A stretch of 64,000 nt of DNA from Amorphophallus konjac (Eukaryota > Streptophyta > Magnoliopsida > Alismatales > Araceae). Shown piece after piece: positions 33,491 through 46,000 of this stretch. The stretch lies in the NCBI GenBank assembly GCA_022559845.1, contig CM040128.1, positions 219,713,643-219,777,642 of the forward strand, in the 5' to 3' direction. Each line of letters opens with the position of its first letter. The stretch's first letter is position 1. The notes under the pieces are model-generated. The model was given only the letters and a program-made list of their open reading frames with translations. It did no database searches and was not told the DNA's origin. Both the position numbers and the translations under genes were made by a program.

Positions 33491-33833
33491 CTTTGGTATG
33501 GAGTTAGGTTAAAGATGGGCTAAGTCAACCCGATTAAAGTAGCCCGGAATTAACCCATTTTTGATTTGGTAGGAGAGTAGTTAATCTGGGAGTAAGGATG
33601 TGGGCTAACCTAATTTTAATCTAGTATGATTTGGTAAATAGTAGGTTAACCTAGTAATAATGAGAGAGAGAAATAGCATTTATTATGAGAGAGAGAGACA
33701 CATTTAATTGAGCATTTATTGAGGTAGGAGGTTAACCCACCTTAACCCACCCTTGGGTGTGGGTTTCAAAACCCAGGAATATCCCTGGGTTAGCCCTTAA
33801 CCTAACCCGACTAACATTAACTCCTTACCAAAG
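33491..33833. mobile_element. small inverted-repeat element (MITE-like)
   Basis: Ends CTTTGGTATGGAGTTA on the left and the inverted CTTTGGTAAGGAGTTA on the right (15 of 16 match), 343 bp, rich in internal palindromes of the GGGTTA type, no ORF. No clear target duplication, so the superfamily is open. Confidence 0.55.
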
Positions 33834-34521
33834 TACAAAAAAGCTTATCTCGGAGTTAACTTAGAGCTAACCTCGGGATAAACCAATGCCAAAGAGAGGC
33901 TAGGAGATAACAAAACATCTTGGAGCTTAAAGCCTCTAAGTGCTCTTGCGCGGCTTCTCCAGGCTCTTGCATGTCCTTCATCCCTCCTCCGAGTGTGGCT
34001 AACCTCCTCCTTTTATGGTGGTAGGAGAATGTCAAGTGGGGGTGCATCACCTGGTAGATTGTGGTGGGGGTGAGTTCTTTGACCCTTCATCTCCCTTTCT
34101 CTTCGTCTTCCCCCCCTTTTTTTCTTTTTCCATGTGCTCCATGTCAAGGGGGGCCACCCCCCGGTGGTGCACCGTAGGGAAGAGAGGGGGAGGAGGCCAC
34201 CCCTTGTGGGCCTCCCTCTCCCGGTTAGTGCGTAGCAGCAGGGAAGGGGGCACCCCGGTGGGCCTGACCGGGGGTCCCCCTTTTCCTGCTCTCCCCCCTT
34301 TTTTTTCTTCAAAAAAATAACAGCGACAGAGGCAGGGGGAGGTACCCCCGGTGGAGATGACTGGGGTCCTCCCTCCCCTGGTGGAGCAGCAGCAACAGCA
34401 GGGGGGGAGCACCCCTGGTGGGATGGATCGGGGGTCCTCCCTCCCCCGGTTATGTAGTAGTAGCAGTAGGAGGGGGGGCACCCTCGGTAGGAGGGACCGG
34501 TGGTCCTCCCTCCCTCGGTTG

Positions 34522-34849
34522 CAAGGATGGCAGTATCGGTTTCGGCCAGGACCGAAATTGAAACGTACCTGTTTCGGTTTCAGTTTCGGCCGAAACCGGT
34601 TCAAAACATTCAAAAAAGGCAAAAAATACAGTGAACATGTCTGGTTTCGGCTGAAACCGTCCAGTTTCGGGCCAAAACGGGTGAGTTTCGGGCGAAATCG
34701 GTATCGGTTTCGCCCGAAACCATTAAAAAAGTTTTTTTTTAAAGTTTCGGACTTGCTACAGTAGGCAGGTCCGAACTCGTTTCGGTATGGGCCGAAATCG
34801 ATACGTTTCGGCCGAAACATATCAGTTTCGGCCGATACTGCCATCTTTG
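34522..34849. mobile_element. hAT-type MITE, GTTTCGGCCGAAAC family, copy 1
   Basis: 328 bp with ends CAAGGATGGCAGTATCGG and inverted CAAAGATGGCAGTATCGG. It is flanked by CTCGGTTG (34514-34521) and CTCAGTTG (34850-34857), an 8-bp duplication with one mismatch, as expected for hAT. It is inserted in the minisatellite. The interior is built of the palindrome GTTTCGGCCGAAAC and relatives. Its right end matches the left end of the complete hAT element at 53321. Confidence 0.88.
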
Positions 34850-35239
34850 CTCAGTTGAGTAGCAGGAGGAGGCAACAGGGGGGGCAGGGGCCACCCCCGG
34901 TTGCTCTGACTGGGGGTGCACCCCTCCCCCCCGGTCTGCAACAGGAGGAGGCAGGGGGGCCACCCCCGATGGTTCTGACCGGGGGTTCCCCTCCTCCCGG
35001 CTTGCAACAACAGGGAGAGAGAGAGAGAGGAAGGGGGGCGGTCCCTCTCTCTATGCAGTCCAGTCAAGGCTATAAAAAGTCTCCTTTTCTGAGATTTTTT
35101 TATCTTTGTCTTGGCTTGTTCACAGCAAAGGACACGTGGAGTCGTGGAAGAATTTTGTTTTGTTTGTTGCCCATTTCTAGACGTCGTCTTGTTGCCCGTT
35201 TACTCCGGGGTAAAGAAACTTTTGTTTAACGCCACGGGA

Positions 35240-35760
35240 ATACCCGATGGCACCAAACTTAATTTTATATGAGTTTAAATCCCGTGGTTGTATGATTTTA
35301 TGCCTCTCACGAGGTGTTCGACAGAATGCTCACTTGTCATAAAGAGCTAAAAGCTCGACTTGGCGTGGGCCTTTGTTGAGTAGTTGCGTGGCCTTGTGCC
35401 GCCCGCCAGGCGTTTAATAAAATGTCCATGAGTGCTTTAGAAGTTGAAGGTTTGATTTTGTTGAGCAGGTGTATATGACTTTGTGCCGCTCACAAGGTGT
35501 TTGACGAAATGCCTATGCACCATAAGGGGATAAACACTTGATTTTGTGTGGATTGTACGGGTGGCTTACACAGTTTCGGTCGCCCACGAACTGTTTGGCA
35601 AAAATATCTTCAAATGCTAAAAAGCTTAATTTTAGCGAGCGGGTGCGCATGACTTTGTGTCGCTCTTCTTGTGTTCGATGAAATGCCCATGACTATCTTT
35701 ATGACGGCGATGGTCGAGCATCGCTTCATGTCATACCATAAAGCATCTTAATTTCTGAAA
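35240..35760. repeat. degenerate ~105-bp repeats
   Basis: About five copies of a unit with GACTTTGTGCCGCTCAC and GGTGTTTGACGAAATGCC. They lie in the downstream part of the probable third LTR. Confidence 0.55.
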
Positions 35761-35802
35761 TTTACTGTAATTATGAAATTATGAATTTTTTGGGGTTCAA
35801 CA

Positions 35803-36345
35803 GTTACCTAGTTTCCCCAAAATGAGTCAAGCACACGTACTAGTTCAGCACTGCACACGGCCATCGAATTGTAACAAAGTCTTTCCACAGAAGGCATATG
35901 AAAATGATTCATGAACTAATTCATAATATCTTGTTATGCCCCTTAGATCTAGCATGCTTCAAACAATAAGTCTGCGCCATATTCCTTCCAAGGATGAGTT
36001 TGCAAGACCTAGTCCCAAAATACCCAAAAACTAAGAAAAGGAAAGGTGAAAGATTAACTAGACATGTACTGATGTGCAAGTAGGATGGAAATAGGTGTCA
36101 CCCTACATCTAGCTGAAGATTGAAGGAGGGACCCTATTGCTTGTTGTTGCTGCTCCATGTAATTGTCCAAATGACTCCCTCTGCAGAGCTGGAAAACAAA
36201 GCGTTAATGTAGTGTCCTCCCCTCTTGGACTGCTGCCTTTGGAGGGGTGGGGGGTTAATTCCAGCAATCTTAGCTGTCCCATCTTCACTTCTCTCCCTCT
36301 CTTAACTTGTCTTCCTCGTCTTTTCTCTTCCTCACCTGCCTCATT
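35803..36345. other. unassigned, probably NUP205 intron or flank
   Basis: Unique-looking DNA with no supported ORF or repeat. It ends at the left target duplication of the L1 at 36357. Confidence 0.5.
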
Positions 36346-36429
36346 AAGACTAAGCTCTTAGGTGCTGGTTGTATGATAGGAGATACAGTTTCAGGTTTAA
36401 GTAGCTTTGGTTCAGAGAGGTAAGACTTT

Positions 36430-38660
36430 ATGGACACAGTTTCAAGTGTGTGGTTAGCTCAGGCTGCGGGTTTCTCCGCTATGGGTACTTTGGTAAGAAG
36501 ATTGAAGCACACTGCTCAGGCTCTTCAGGCTTGGGGAACTGATAAATCCCTCCCGGGAAGGGCAGTAAAGGACATGATTCTACAGTAGCTTGAGGGTCTA
36601 GATTGTTTGGAGGAGGCAAGCCTTATGGATGATGAGGACCGGATACTTCGGGATACATTGAGGTAGCAATTTGATGAGATTCTTTATAAAGAGGAGATTT
36701 TTTGGGGACAAAGATCAAGAGATAGGTGGATTAAAGAGTGGGACAGGAACACGATCTACTTTCAGTGCATTGCTTCTAGGAGGAGGAGGGTTAACACCAT
36801 CTCTTGCATCAAGGTGCGAGACCTTTCGTTGTCTGCAGAGGAGGATATCAGAGACCAGGCAAGACTTTACTACTCTACGCTATTCACAGAGGAAGAGCGT
36901 TGTCGACCTATGATTGCAGATGATCTCCTTCCCAGCCTTTCCCAAGAGGAGAGGGAGGTTATCTCCCAGCCCTTCTCTAAGGAGGAGGTCCACTTGACGG
37001 TGTTTTCTCTTGCAAGTGATAGAGCCCTTGGACCGGATGGCTTGTCGCTGGCCTTCTTTCAGAAATGTTAGGAGATCATCAAGGGTGACCTTATTACAAT
37101 TGTGAGGGAGTTTCAGGAGGTTAGGGCTCACTTGGGGAGTATTAATAAAACCCTCCTGGTGCTTATTCCAAATAAGGTTGGGGCCCTAGACTTCCAGGAC
37201 TTCAAGCCCATCAGTTTGCTAAATGGCACTTATAAAATCATCATTATGGTGTTGGCTGGGAGGTTGGTCACTGTTATCGACAGCCTTGTTAGTCACTTCG
37301 AGGGAGCTTTTATTAGGGGAAGACATATCTTGGACAACTTTCTGGTGGCGTATAAGTGTATATTTGCTACGAAGAAACAGAAGAAGAATGGTGTGGTCCT
37401 CAAGTTAGACTTTAAGCAGGCCTATGATAGGGTGAATTTGCAGTGTCTCTTTGATGTGTTGGAGAGGATGTGCTTTGGTGAGAGGTGGATTGGCTCTGTC
37501 ATGGCTTGCATCTCTTTGGCTTCATTTGCGGTCCTTATTAATGGGAAGTTGTCCCCTTGGTTCTTCAGTGGTCGGGGGATCCGCTAAGGGGATCCTATGT
37601 CTCCCCTCCTCTTTGTGCTTGTAACTAGTGTTCTGAGCAAGGTGTGGCAGAGGGTTGAGACAGCTGGTTTGATCACAGGCTTTCAAGTAGGCAGAGGTGC
37701 TCCTCCTATCACCCACTTGCAGTATGTTGACGATACCATTTTGTTCCTAATTGGGGGGGAGCAACAATATTACGTGGCTAGGCTCTTGTTGGAGTTGTTG
37801 GAGGAGATCACTAGTCTCAAAGTTAACTTCTACAAAAGTCTTCTTGTAGGAGTGAACTTGGAGGACGAGGAGGTCTTGAGAGCAGCTTGCTTGCTGGGAT
37901 GTAAGATTGGTGAGTTCCTATTCAGCTATTTAGGTCTCCCTCTTATCCCAGGCTTTTTATTGTGTGCAGATTGGCTTCCCATCATCCAGAGGTATGAGTC
38001 TAGGTTGGCAGGGTGGAAGGCTAGAGTTTTATCCTGTGGGGCAGATTGGTTTTGCGCAGATCAATGTTAGATAGTCTCTCTGCTTATTTCTTTTCCTTGT
38101 TTCAGATCCCAAAGATAGTGGCTAGGAAGATTTGACTCTATTCAGTGTAGGTTCTTTTGGCAGGACAGTGGAGGGGGATGCAGGGGTTGGCGTGACATAG
38201 CATGCGGCAGACTGGTTACTAGCAAGGAACATGGTGGTTTTAGGATCAAGAATCTTAGATATTTCAACTTGGCCCTCTTGTGCAAGTGACTGTGGAGGTT
38301 GGGGCCTGGAGAGGAGGGGTTGTGGGCCCAGTTGATCAGACATAGATACTTTCATATGACCAGGTGTGGAAACCGAAGACCCTGCTCAAGATGAAGCTTC
38401 TAGTATGGAGGATCTCACATGGGGACTACCGATCCGGGACATGCTACTTTGCTTCCTTCTGGACATCCAGCCGACCTGTTGCTTTTGTGGACAAGATATG
38501 GAGACCTTTGACCATCTGTTTGTGGGCTATTCCTACTCACAAAGGGTGTGGGGAGAGCTTGCTAGGAGGATCGGATGCAACATCGGTTAGCATAGTGAGG
38601 TTCACTATCCGTTGGCAAACTAGGGCAGGTCTTGGCCCATTAGGAGTGACATGACTATTT
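36430..38660 (+). pseudogene. L1 ORF2: reverse transcriptase and zf-RVT
   Basis: Broken into frames 36814-37071, 37102-37587, 37597-38070 and 38366-38590. Motifs: DRALGPDGLSLAFFQKC, DFKPISLLNGTYKIIIMVLA, FIRGRHILDN, LKLDFKQAYDRVN, the catalytic QYVDDTILFL (about 37720-37750) and SYLGLPL. The zf-RVT domain is near 38395-38570 (CCFCGQDMETFDHLFVG). Stops and frameshifts throughout. Confidence 0.88.
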
Positions 38661-38882
38661 GGTGGCTTATTCTTCATGCCACCTTGTGGACGTTGTGGGG
38701 AGAGCAGAATAATCAGATCTTCAGGAGTGAGTCTTGTGCTGAGGAGACAATTGTTTCTTTTGTTTGTGACAGAGTGAGAGAATGGGATAACTCTGCTATG
38801 GCCGGTCCCAAGCCCGGATGAGAAAAGAGGAGGGTTTGCGTTAGGTCGACAGCCAGCAGTAAATTTTTGTCACATCTCCAAC

Positions 38883-41800
38883 ATGAATTCTGATCCAAAT
38901 ACATTTTGTGCTAATGCTAGGGCGTTCCCCGTAAGCGACGCGTTACATCGGAACCCGGATGGAATGACAAGTGAGCAAGGGCTAGCTAGGGCGTTTCCCG
39001 TAAGCGACGCGTTACATCGGAACCCGGATAGAATGACAAGTGAGCAAGGGCTAGCTAGGGCGTTCCCCGTAAGCGACGCGCCGCAATGGCGCCCGATTGC
39101 GGTGTCAAATAGGCAAGGGTTCTCTTGTGGGGTTGGACGCACATGGGTAAAGAAGCAAGTCCAAAAACATAGGATCCGTCTAGCTACTTGGAATATAGGA
39201 ACTTTAACGGGTAAGGGTTTAGAATTAGTTAAGTTAATGAAGGACATGAGGGTTAACATAGCTTGCCTACAAGAAACTAGGTGGAAAGGACATAAAGCTA
39301 AAGACATTGATGGATATAAAATTTGGTATACGGGTAATAACTCTAGAAATGGTGTTGCTATAATAATAGATAAAAACTTAAAAGACAGAGTTGTGGAAGT
39401 AAATAGATTGGGGGATAGACTAATGGTAATTAAACTTATCTTAGGTGAGGATATTTTGAATATAATTAGTGCATATGCACCTCAAGTAGGATTAGAAGAG
39501 AGCATTAAAAAGTAATTTTGGGAGGCTATTGATAGTTTGATCCAAAATATCCCTAGTGAAGAGAGAATCTTTATTGGAGGGGATCTTAATGGACATGTGG
39601 GTATAGATAATAGAGGCTATGAGAGGATTCATGGAGGGCTTGGTTTTGCAATAGAAATGATATGGGTAATACTATTCTTGATTTTGCTATGGCCTATGAT
39701 CTAGCAATTATTAATACCTTCTTTAAGAAACGGGACGAACACTTAATAACATACAAGAGTGGAACACATATATGTCAAATTGACTATTTTCTCATTAGGA
39801 AGGTCGATAGAGTTTTATGTAAAGATTGCAAAGTTATTCCTGGTGAGAGTCTAGCCCCTCAACATAGGTTGTTAGTAATGGATGTCACTATCCCTAAATT
39901 CAAAAGAAAGATCATTATAAATAATTATTCCAAGATTAAATGGTGGAATTTAAATGGTAAAAGTTTAGAAACTTTTAAAAATCATCTATTCAAGGAAAAT
40001 ATTTGGAATTTAGAACAAGAAACTAATGTAACGTGGAATAATGTTACAAATTGTATAACGAGGGTTGCAAAGCAACTCTTAGGCGAATCTAAAGGTAAAA
40101 AGAATTTAGAAAAAGAGACTTGGTGGTGGAGTGAGGAAATCCAAAATACCATTAGAGTAAAAAATGAATGCTTTAAAGTTTGGCAAACTAACAAAAATGC
40201 TCAAACCCTAGAAGCCTATAAAATCGCTAAAAAGAGAGCTAAGAAAATAGTTAGCGAAGCTAAATCAAAGGCATTTGAAGATTTATATAATAAATTAGGA
40301 ACCCGAGAGGGTGAAAAGGACATATTTAAACTTGCTAAATTAAGAGAAAGGAAAACTAGAGATTTAGATCATGTTCGGTGCATTAAAGGTGAAGATCAAA
40401 GGGTTTTAACTAAGGATCTTGAGATTAAAGGGAGGTGGCATAACTATTTTCAGAAGTTACTTAATGGAGATTCCGTCAAGGATTTATCTTTAGAAGGTAC
40501 CCAAGAGTCCACAATATTTGATAAATATCAATATTTCAGGCGTATTAAGATGTCAGAAGTGGAGGATGCTTTAAGAAAAATGAAAGTGGGCAAGGCCTTA
40601 GGACTAGATGGCTTACCTATTGAAGTATGGAAAGGCCTAGGAGATATTGGTATTTAGTGGCTAACTAAATTTTTTAATAAAATTTTAAAGGAACGGAGAA
40701 TGCCAGAAGTTTGGAGAAAAAGTGTTGTAGTTCCTTTCTATAAAAACAAAGGAGATATTCAAAGTTGTAATAATTATCGTGGAATTAAGCTTATGAGTCA
40801 TATTATGAAACTTTGGGAAAGAGTAATTGAAAAACGCCTCCGTTGTATGACTACTGTATCGGAAAATCAGTTTGGTTTTATACCAAATAGATCTACTACA
40901 GAAGCTATTTTCTTACTACGGCAGCTAATGGAGAAGTATAGAGAGATGAGAAAAGATTTGTATATAGTTTTTCTTGATTTAGAGAAGGCGTACAATCGAG
41001 TACCGAGAGAATTGATTTGGTGGACATTAAGAAAGAAAGGAATCTCTCAAGGATATGTTGATTTGATTAAGGATATGTACGGCGGTGCTATTACTAGTGT
41101 TCAAACTATTGCTGGGGAGACTGGTGAATTTCCCGTTTCTATAGGTTTGCATCAAGGTTCTGCACTAAGTCCGTATCTCTTTGCCTTAGTTATGGATGAA
41201 GTAACTAAACAATTGCATGAGGATATCTCTTGGTGTATGCTATTTGCAGACGATATTGTTTTAATTGATGAGAGTATTGATGCTCCAAATGCTAAGTTAG
41301 AGCGTTGGAGACTTGCCTTGGAGTCTAAATGTTTTAAAATTAGTAGGAGTAAGTCAGAGTTTATGCACTGTAATTTTAGTAATGGGAGAGTGGTTCAGGA
41401 AGACATGGTTCTAATTGATGGACATAACATTCAGAAGAGTAGTAGCTTTCGATACTTAGGGTCTATCATACAAGAGAATGGGGAGATTTATGATGACGTT
41501 ACACATAGGATTAAGGTAGGCTGGTTAAGATGGAGAAGTGCATCAGGTGTCCTTTGTGATCGTCGTATGCCTGTGAAACTCAAAGGGATATTTTATAGAA
41601 CGACTGTGAGACCTACTTTGTTATATGGTACCGAGTGTTGGGCAGTACGAAAGGAACACATCCACAAAATGTGTGTAGCAGAGATGAGGATGTTGAGATG
41701 GATGTGTGGCAAGACTAAGAAAGACAAGATTAAGAATGAGCGCATCCGTAAGGACTTAGGGATAGCTCCAATTGATAGTAAAATGAGATAAAATAGACTC

Positions 41801-42015
41801 AGGTGGTTTGGATATATGTTTCGTCGCCCTAACTCAGCGCCGGTTAAAAGATGTGACCAAATCTTAGTGGATGCTAGTAAAAGAGCTCGAGGAAGGCCTA
41901 AAATGAGATGGTGCGATGTTATTAGGAAGGACATTAGTTCCTTGAGTTTAAATATGAATATTGCACTTGATAGAAATATTTGGCGGAACATGATTCATGT
42001 AGCCGACCCCAATTA
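38883..42015 (+). pseudogene. RTE ORF: endonuclease and reverse transcriptase
   Basis: The N-terminus contains two and a half 23-residue repeats (ARAFPVSDALHRNPDGMTSE). The endonuclease/exonuclease/phosphatase domain follows: LATWNIGTLTGKGLELV, CLQETRWKG, GVAIIID, ISAYAPQVG and GGDLNGHVG. RT motifs: NNYRGIKLMSH, FGFIPNRSTTEAIF, VFLDLEKAYNRVPRELIWW, GLHQGSALSPYLFALVMDE and the catalytic FADDIVLID at about 41244. The C-terminal part reads RYLGSIIQENGEI, TECWAV and MLRWMCG. RTE moves by target-primed reverse transcription. Confidence 0.92.
38916..39075. repeat. 69-bp tandem repeats at the RTE 5' end
   Basis: Units start at 38916, 38985 and 39054; the first two are nearly identical and the third is partial. 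69 bp keeps the frame. Confidence 0.9.
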
Positions 42016-42283
42016 ATTGGGATAAGGCTCTGATGATGATGATGATGATGATGAGAGTGAGAGAATGGGATGTTATTCTTTGTAATCTGAATTCCCTTAC
42101 TTCTGTTCTTTTTGGCTATTTAGGGGACTAGTTTGATCCACACTGCCTTTGTGTGACCTTTTGGTGTATAGGTTTTTGGGTCTGCATTTTTGGGGGTTTG
42201 CACAACCTATTCTTGTACTTTCATTTTCTATTTAATTTATACATCAGTGGTACTACCCACTTTTCAAAAAAAAAGACTAAGCT

Positions 42284-42935
42284 TATACGAAACCTTTGCT
42301 TATAGAGCTTCTTGTCTTATTAGGACACTAGGCTCTCTTGGTGTCTTGAGAAGGTCGTGTTGACAGTTTATTTATAGTCAGAGGCTACTATTACTCTTTC
42401 AAAATATCCAATATGAGACAGCTTTCTTTCAACCACATCATGGAGACCTTGTCCTGATATGTCAATCTCTTTCATTGATATGTATCCTCCCCTTAATGTC
42501 TAAATCATGGGGAGTTCATATTTTGATGAGTATGCTATAGCCTTTTGAAAGCTTTTAATTACTGTCCATTTAGTGTATCACCTAAAAGATTGCCTTTCTA
42601 GTTACTGGTTTTGTTAGGTTCCAAAATCCAGAATACTACATGCATGGTAGATGGGGGGTGCTTAAAACCCAAGCATCTTGTCAAACAAATTTGAATAACC
42701 TGATTTTGATGCTCATATGGATGCTAAACGTGTTGTTTATATTTGCCTGAAAGTTGGAAAAACATGTATTTATGACAAGTCTAATCTCTTCCATATTTTT
42801 GTTGATTTTTTAGTGTTTCTAATTTTAGGGGCGACATGGCCTCTAGATTGATTTGCTGTGTTGTTCTTCCTGTCAGAGGAGGTTTTTTTTGTTCTTTTTC
42901 CCTTTTAACATTCTTTTCTTTCCTACAAGTTGCAG
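42284..42935 (+). other. NUP205 intron or flank
   Basis: AT-rich unique DNA ending in a pyrimidine tract and CAG at 42933-42935. No ORF or repeat recognised. Confidence 0.6.
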
Positions 42936-43046
42936 GAGACTAGTTCTGGTGTGCCAGTTTTTGTCCAATCAGTACTATCATCCACTTCTAAACCAATTCC
43001 TGTGATTACAGCTACAGCATCGCTGATTTCCTTTTCTCGCAATACT
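42936..43046 (+). CDS. NUP205: NUP205 exon (a)
   Basis: 37 codons, ETSSGVPVFVQSVLSSTSKP and onward to SRNT, phase 0 at both ends. Acceptor TTGCAG, donor GTAAGT. Confidence 0.85.
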
Positions 43047-46000
43047 GTAAGTGTAACAAGCATCATTTCCTTTTTCTCATGCAATTTCTCTAAAATACCA
43101 TGTATATGTTGTCACCCTTTTTACATGTCCGGCTTTTTAAACATAGTTGATAACACAAGGCTGTTTAATTTTTTTTTTTTGAAAAGTGCATAGTACCACT
43201 GATATATAAATAGAAAAGGAGGATGTACAAGTATAGATCAAAAAGAAGTCCAAGAAGCCCTATACAAAAGGCCACATTACAAACTTGTAGAGCAATTAAC
43301 CCCTCCAACAAGATAAAAAGAGAGGAGTTGAGGGAGTTCACATTACAAAGAGCCTCAGCCCTTTCCCTCATTCTATCACATACAAAAGAGACAACTGACT
43401 CCACACTTCTTGACTCCCTCCTAAAGATCCGGTTGTTGTGTTCCCCCCGCCATAGCGACCAAAGAGTAGCATGGAGAATGAGCCACCACACTACCCTGTC
43501 TCCCTTGAGGGTCCAGCTTCTACCCCTGACCTTCAAAAGGTGGTGCACCTGGTTATGCTGGACGAAGCCACATTGAGTCTTCCGAACAAGTGCTTCCCAC
43601 ACCCCTTGAGAGAAAGAACAACCTACGAACAGGTGGTCCATGGACTCGACGTCCACCCCACACAAGCAGCAAGTTGGCTGGACACCCGGGAGGAAATGGC
43701 TCACTCGATCCCGAGTGGGTAGTCTCCAGTGTGAGATCCTCCAAATGAGGACCTTAAAGTTGAAAGTGTAAAACTGGCAATTGATCCCCATGAAAACCCT
43801 CATAATGTACCTATTACGTCTGCAAGAGGGCTATACGGTCAAAATGGACCACATAGTCCCATGAATGATGTGCTGTTCATTGGAAACTCTAAAACAAGGA
43901 TTACTGTCTCAGACCATAGTGCCCTCCCCTCCCCATCCCCCTCCTCTATCATCATCCTCATCTCTTCTCCTGTTCCGCATTGGTGAGCAATACCCCAAAA
44001 GGGATGACTCTAGTATTTTTTTCAAACTGAAAGCATCTTACTCAAAGACAATTGGCAATGAGTTGAGAGGGCCATTTTCCTATAAGCCCAAGGCTCAACC
44101 ATACACAACAACCCCTCCCCCCCCACGCTACAGAAAAAAAAATAAAAAAAGCACATTGATATTATAGAGAGCCTAGCACATGAGATACAATGGATGAGGG
44201 GTCAGAACAAGACAGAAGATGACAACATCGCAATGGGTATGAACCAATTGGCAATGAGTGAAGGGGGCATCTCTATAAGCCCAATACTCAACCATACATA
44301 ACCGATGTGCAACTTAACAGTTCTTAACCCTAGGACTCCACAAAATGTAGCTAACATGATGCTTGCTCATAAATTATCCCCATTCTTTTAACCCCAAGAC
44401 CACTTTATAAAGGGCAACCAAACAAAGCCAAGATCACTTTAACAGATGCCTCTGCACCAGATTAGGTGGTTGCAGGGTATAAAAGTCAGGTACACTGACT
44501 TACCTTGACCACAAGGAACCAGACTCCACCCTGTAAATTTTAAATAGGACAAGGGCTAACCAGAGGCCAACAAACCCATGACCAGGTCAGTCTTCAACAT
44601 GCCAAGGGTTTAAATCTAAAAATCCTAAAACCTGACATGAACTGATTTGGTGGAATACAAATAAATATATTCAGATCTTCATGAAACTTAACTCAAGAAT
44701 AGTAGTTGTCTAGGGGCCATAACTTATGAAGATTTTTGGGCCAAGGCTTACTATTAGATAGACTAAACCAGCCCAGAAACTTGCTGTAAAAGAGACTTCG
44801 ACAGAACCCCCCTTCCAAGCGTGAGTTCACTAAAAGCCTATCACCCAGAGAGCCAATGACACCCTAGAAAGGCCTTCTTACAAGATGCAAATGGAGGAGG
44901 AAGCCCCCTCTTTGCTTTTACCATCCTGGGACTGCCACCTCCTTGCCTTTCGCTCACAAACCAGCAGGTGGATGTGTTCTTTGCTGTGCTTTCATGCTAT
45001 CTCCAAGGCTAGAAGGTAGACGAAAAATAAGAAGAGCAGCAAAATCTTAGCCCCCCTTTCACACAGTGTGTGTGTGTGTTTCTTTGAGTAGGTTATGTGT
45101 GTAGGCATGTGGGTGCAGGTGCATGTGCCGAGGGCAGGGGGAGAGAGGGCTAACCCACCCTCTCATAGGGTGATGGCAGTGTCTTTAGAGAAAGTCCCTG
45201 CGGAGTTAGGAAAGTTTTGACAGATAAGGAAGACAGGCAAGCCATTGGCACAAACATAACGGGTGATGATGTTAAATTTCTTGAGCTGATATTTAATTGT
45301 GTTGCTTTTGATTTACTTTACATTGCATGATAATGAAAAATTTATCTTAATTTCCTTTCCCCATGGAAGCATGTTTAGGTACAAATAAGATGCAAATTGT
45401 CAATGTTGTATGTGTATTGTATTTCAGGCTATACAAGTGGCAGCTGCTAGAGTTCTTTCTATGTTGTGCTTTATGTCAGGAAGGATGCAGCAATACTCAT
45501 CCGAAAATGCTTTTTCTGTTTTAGATGATATGCAGGTTTGGGCTTTTCTCTTATGCTTCCAGGATGTATTTTTTCTCCCATCTAACCCTGATCAGCATGA
45601 CTGTCTACGCCATTTCTAACATGATTTTCATGTGCTACATCTCACTTGCAGCTGAAAGATTTAAGGTCTTCAATATATGAGATGTTAAATGATGAAGAGA
45701 TGAAAAGTGAGGACCTACTGATATCTGTGATTAGCCTACTAACTTCTGCTGCTCGTTTTCAGGTTTGTGCTGTGGAACTTGGATAAATTTTGTGATTTTA
45801 TCTACAGTAATAAAATAAAATCAACAGACCTAATTAGGCCTCAACTAAAAGTCTAAAACAACAGACTACAGGGTTGTAGTGGATATATGCTAGTTGTTGC
45901 CTCTGAGTTTCAGGTTGTTATTTCCAATTGGGACTGATTTTTAATAAACCATTTGGATGGTGAATCCCTTGAATTGCTCATTGAGTTAATGATGCATGGT

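Larger units (their letters stand above)
34080..35802 (+). repeat. probable LTR of a third related element
   Basis: A GGGGT/CACCCC minisatellite (34140-34513 and 34858-35050, ~68-bp units) followed by a TATA box (CTATAAAAAG at about 35071) and, 60 bp on, AAGGACACGTGG..GAATTTTGTTTTGTTTG, which resembles AAGGACTACG..AATTTGTTCTGTTTG in the element 2 LTR (about 10797). It ends GGGGTTCAACA at 35802, the inverse of the TGTTGAACCC start of this LTR class. I could not find the left end, so the start is approximate. Confidence 0.45.
38771..42071 (+). mobile_element. RTE-clade LINE, near full length, inserted in the L1
   Basis: The 18-bp target duplication AGAGTGAGAGAATGGGAT is exact at 38771-38788 and 42054-42071. 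The element (38789-42053, 3265 bp) begins near GGCCGGTCCCAAGCCCGGAT and ends in a (GAT)n run, as plant RTE elements do. The single ORF is broken at least at 39513 (TAA), about 39660 (frameshift), 40655 (TAG) and 41789 (TAA). Confidence 0.95.
36346..42283 (+). mobile_element. 5'-truncated L1 LINE (copy A), split by an RTE element
   Basis: The target duplication AAGACTAAGCT is at 36346-36356 and 42273-42283. The L1 body is 36357-38788 plus 42072-42272 and ends in a short poly(A). It encodes, on the plus strand, the part before RT (WIKEWDRNTIYFQCIASRRR), RT and a zf-RVT domain. ORF1 and the endonuclease are missing. Three further copies of the same family lie nearby (43171-43830, 46634-46879 and 47044-49648). 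Confidence 0.92.

Noticed and set aside
34015..34844. 265-residue minus-strand ORF
   Set aside because: Crosses the minisatellite and the MITE border, so it joins unrelated sequences by chance.
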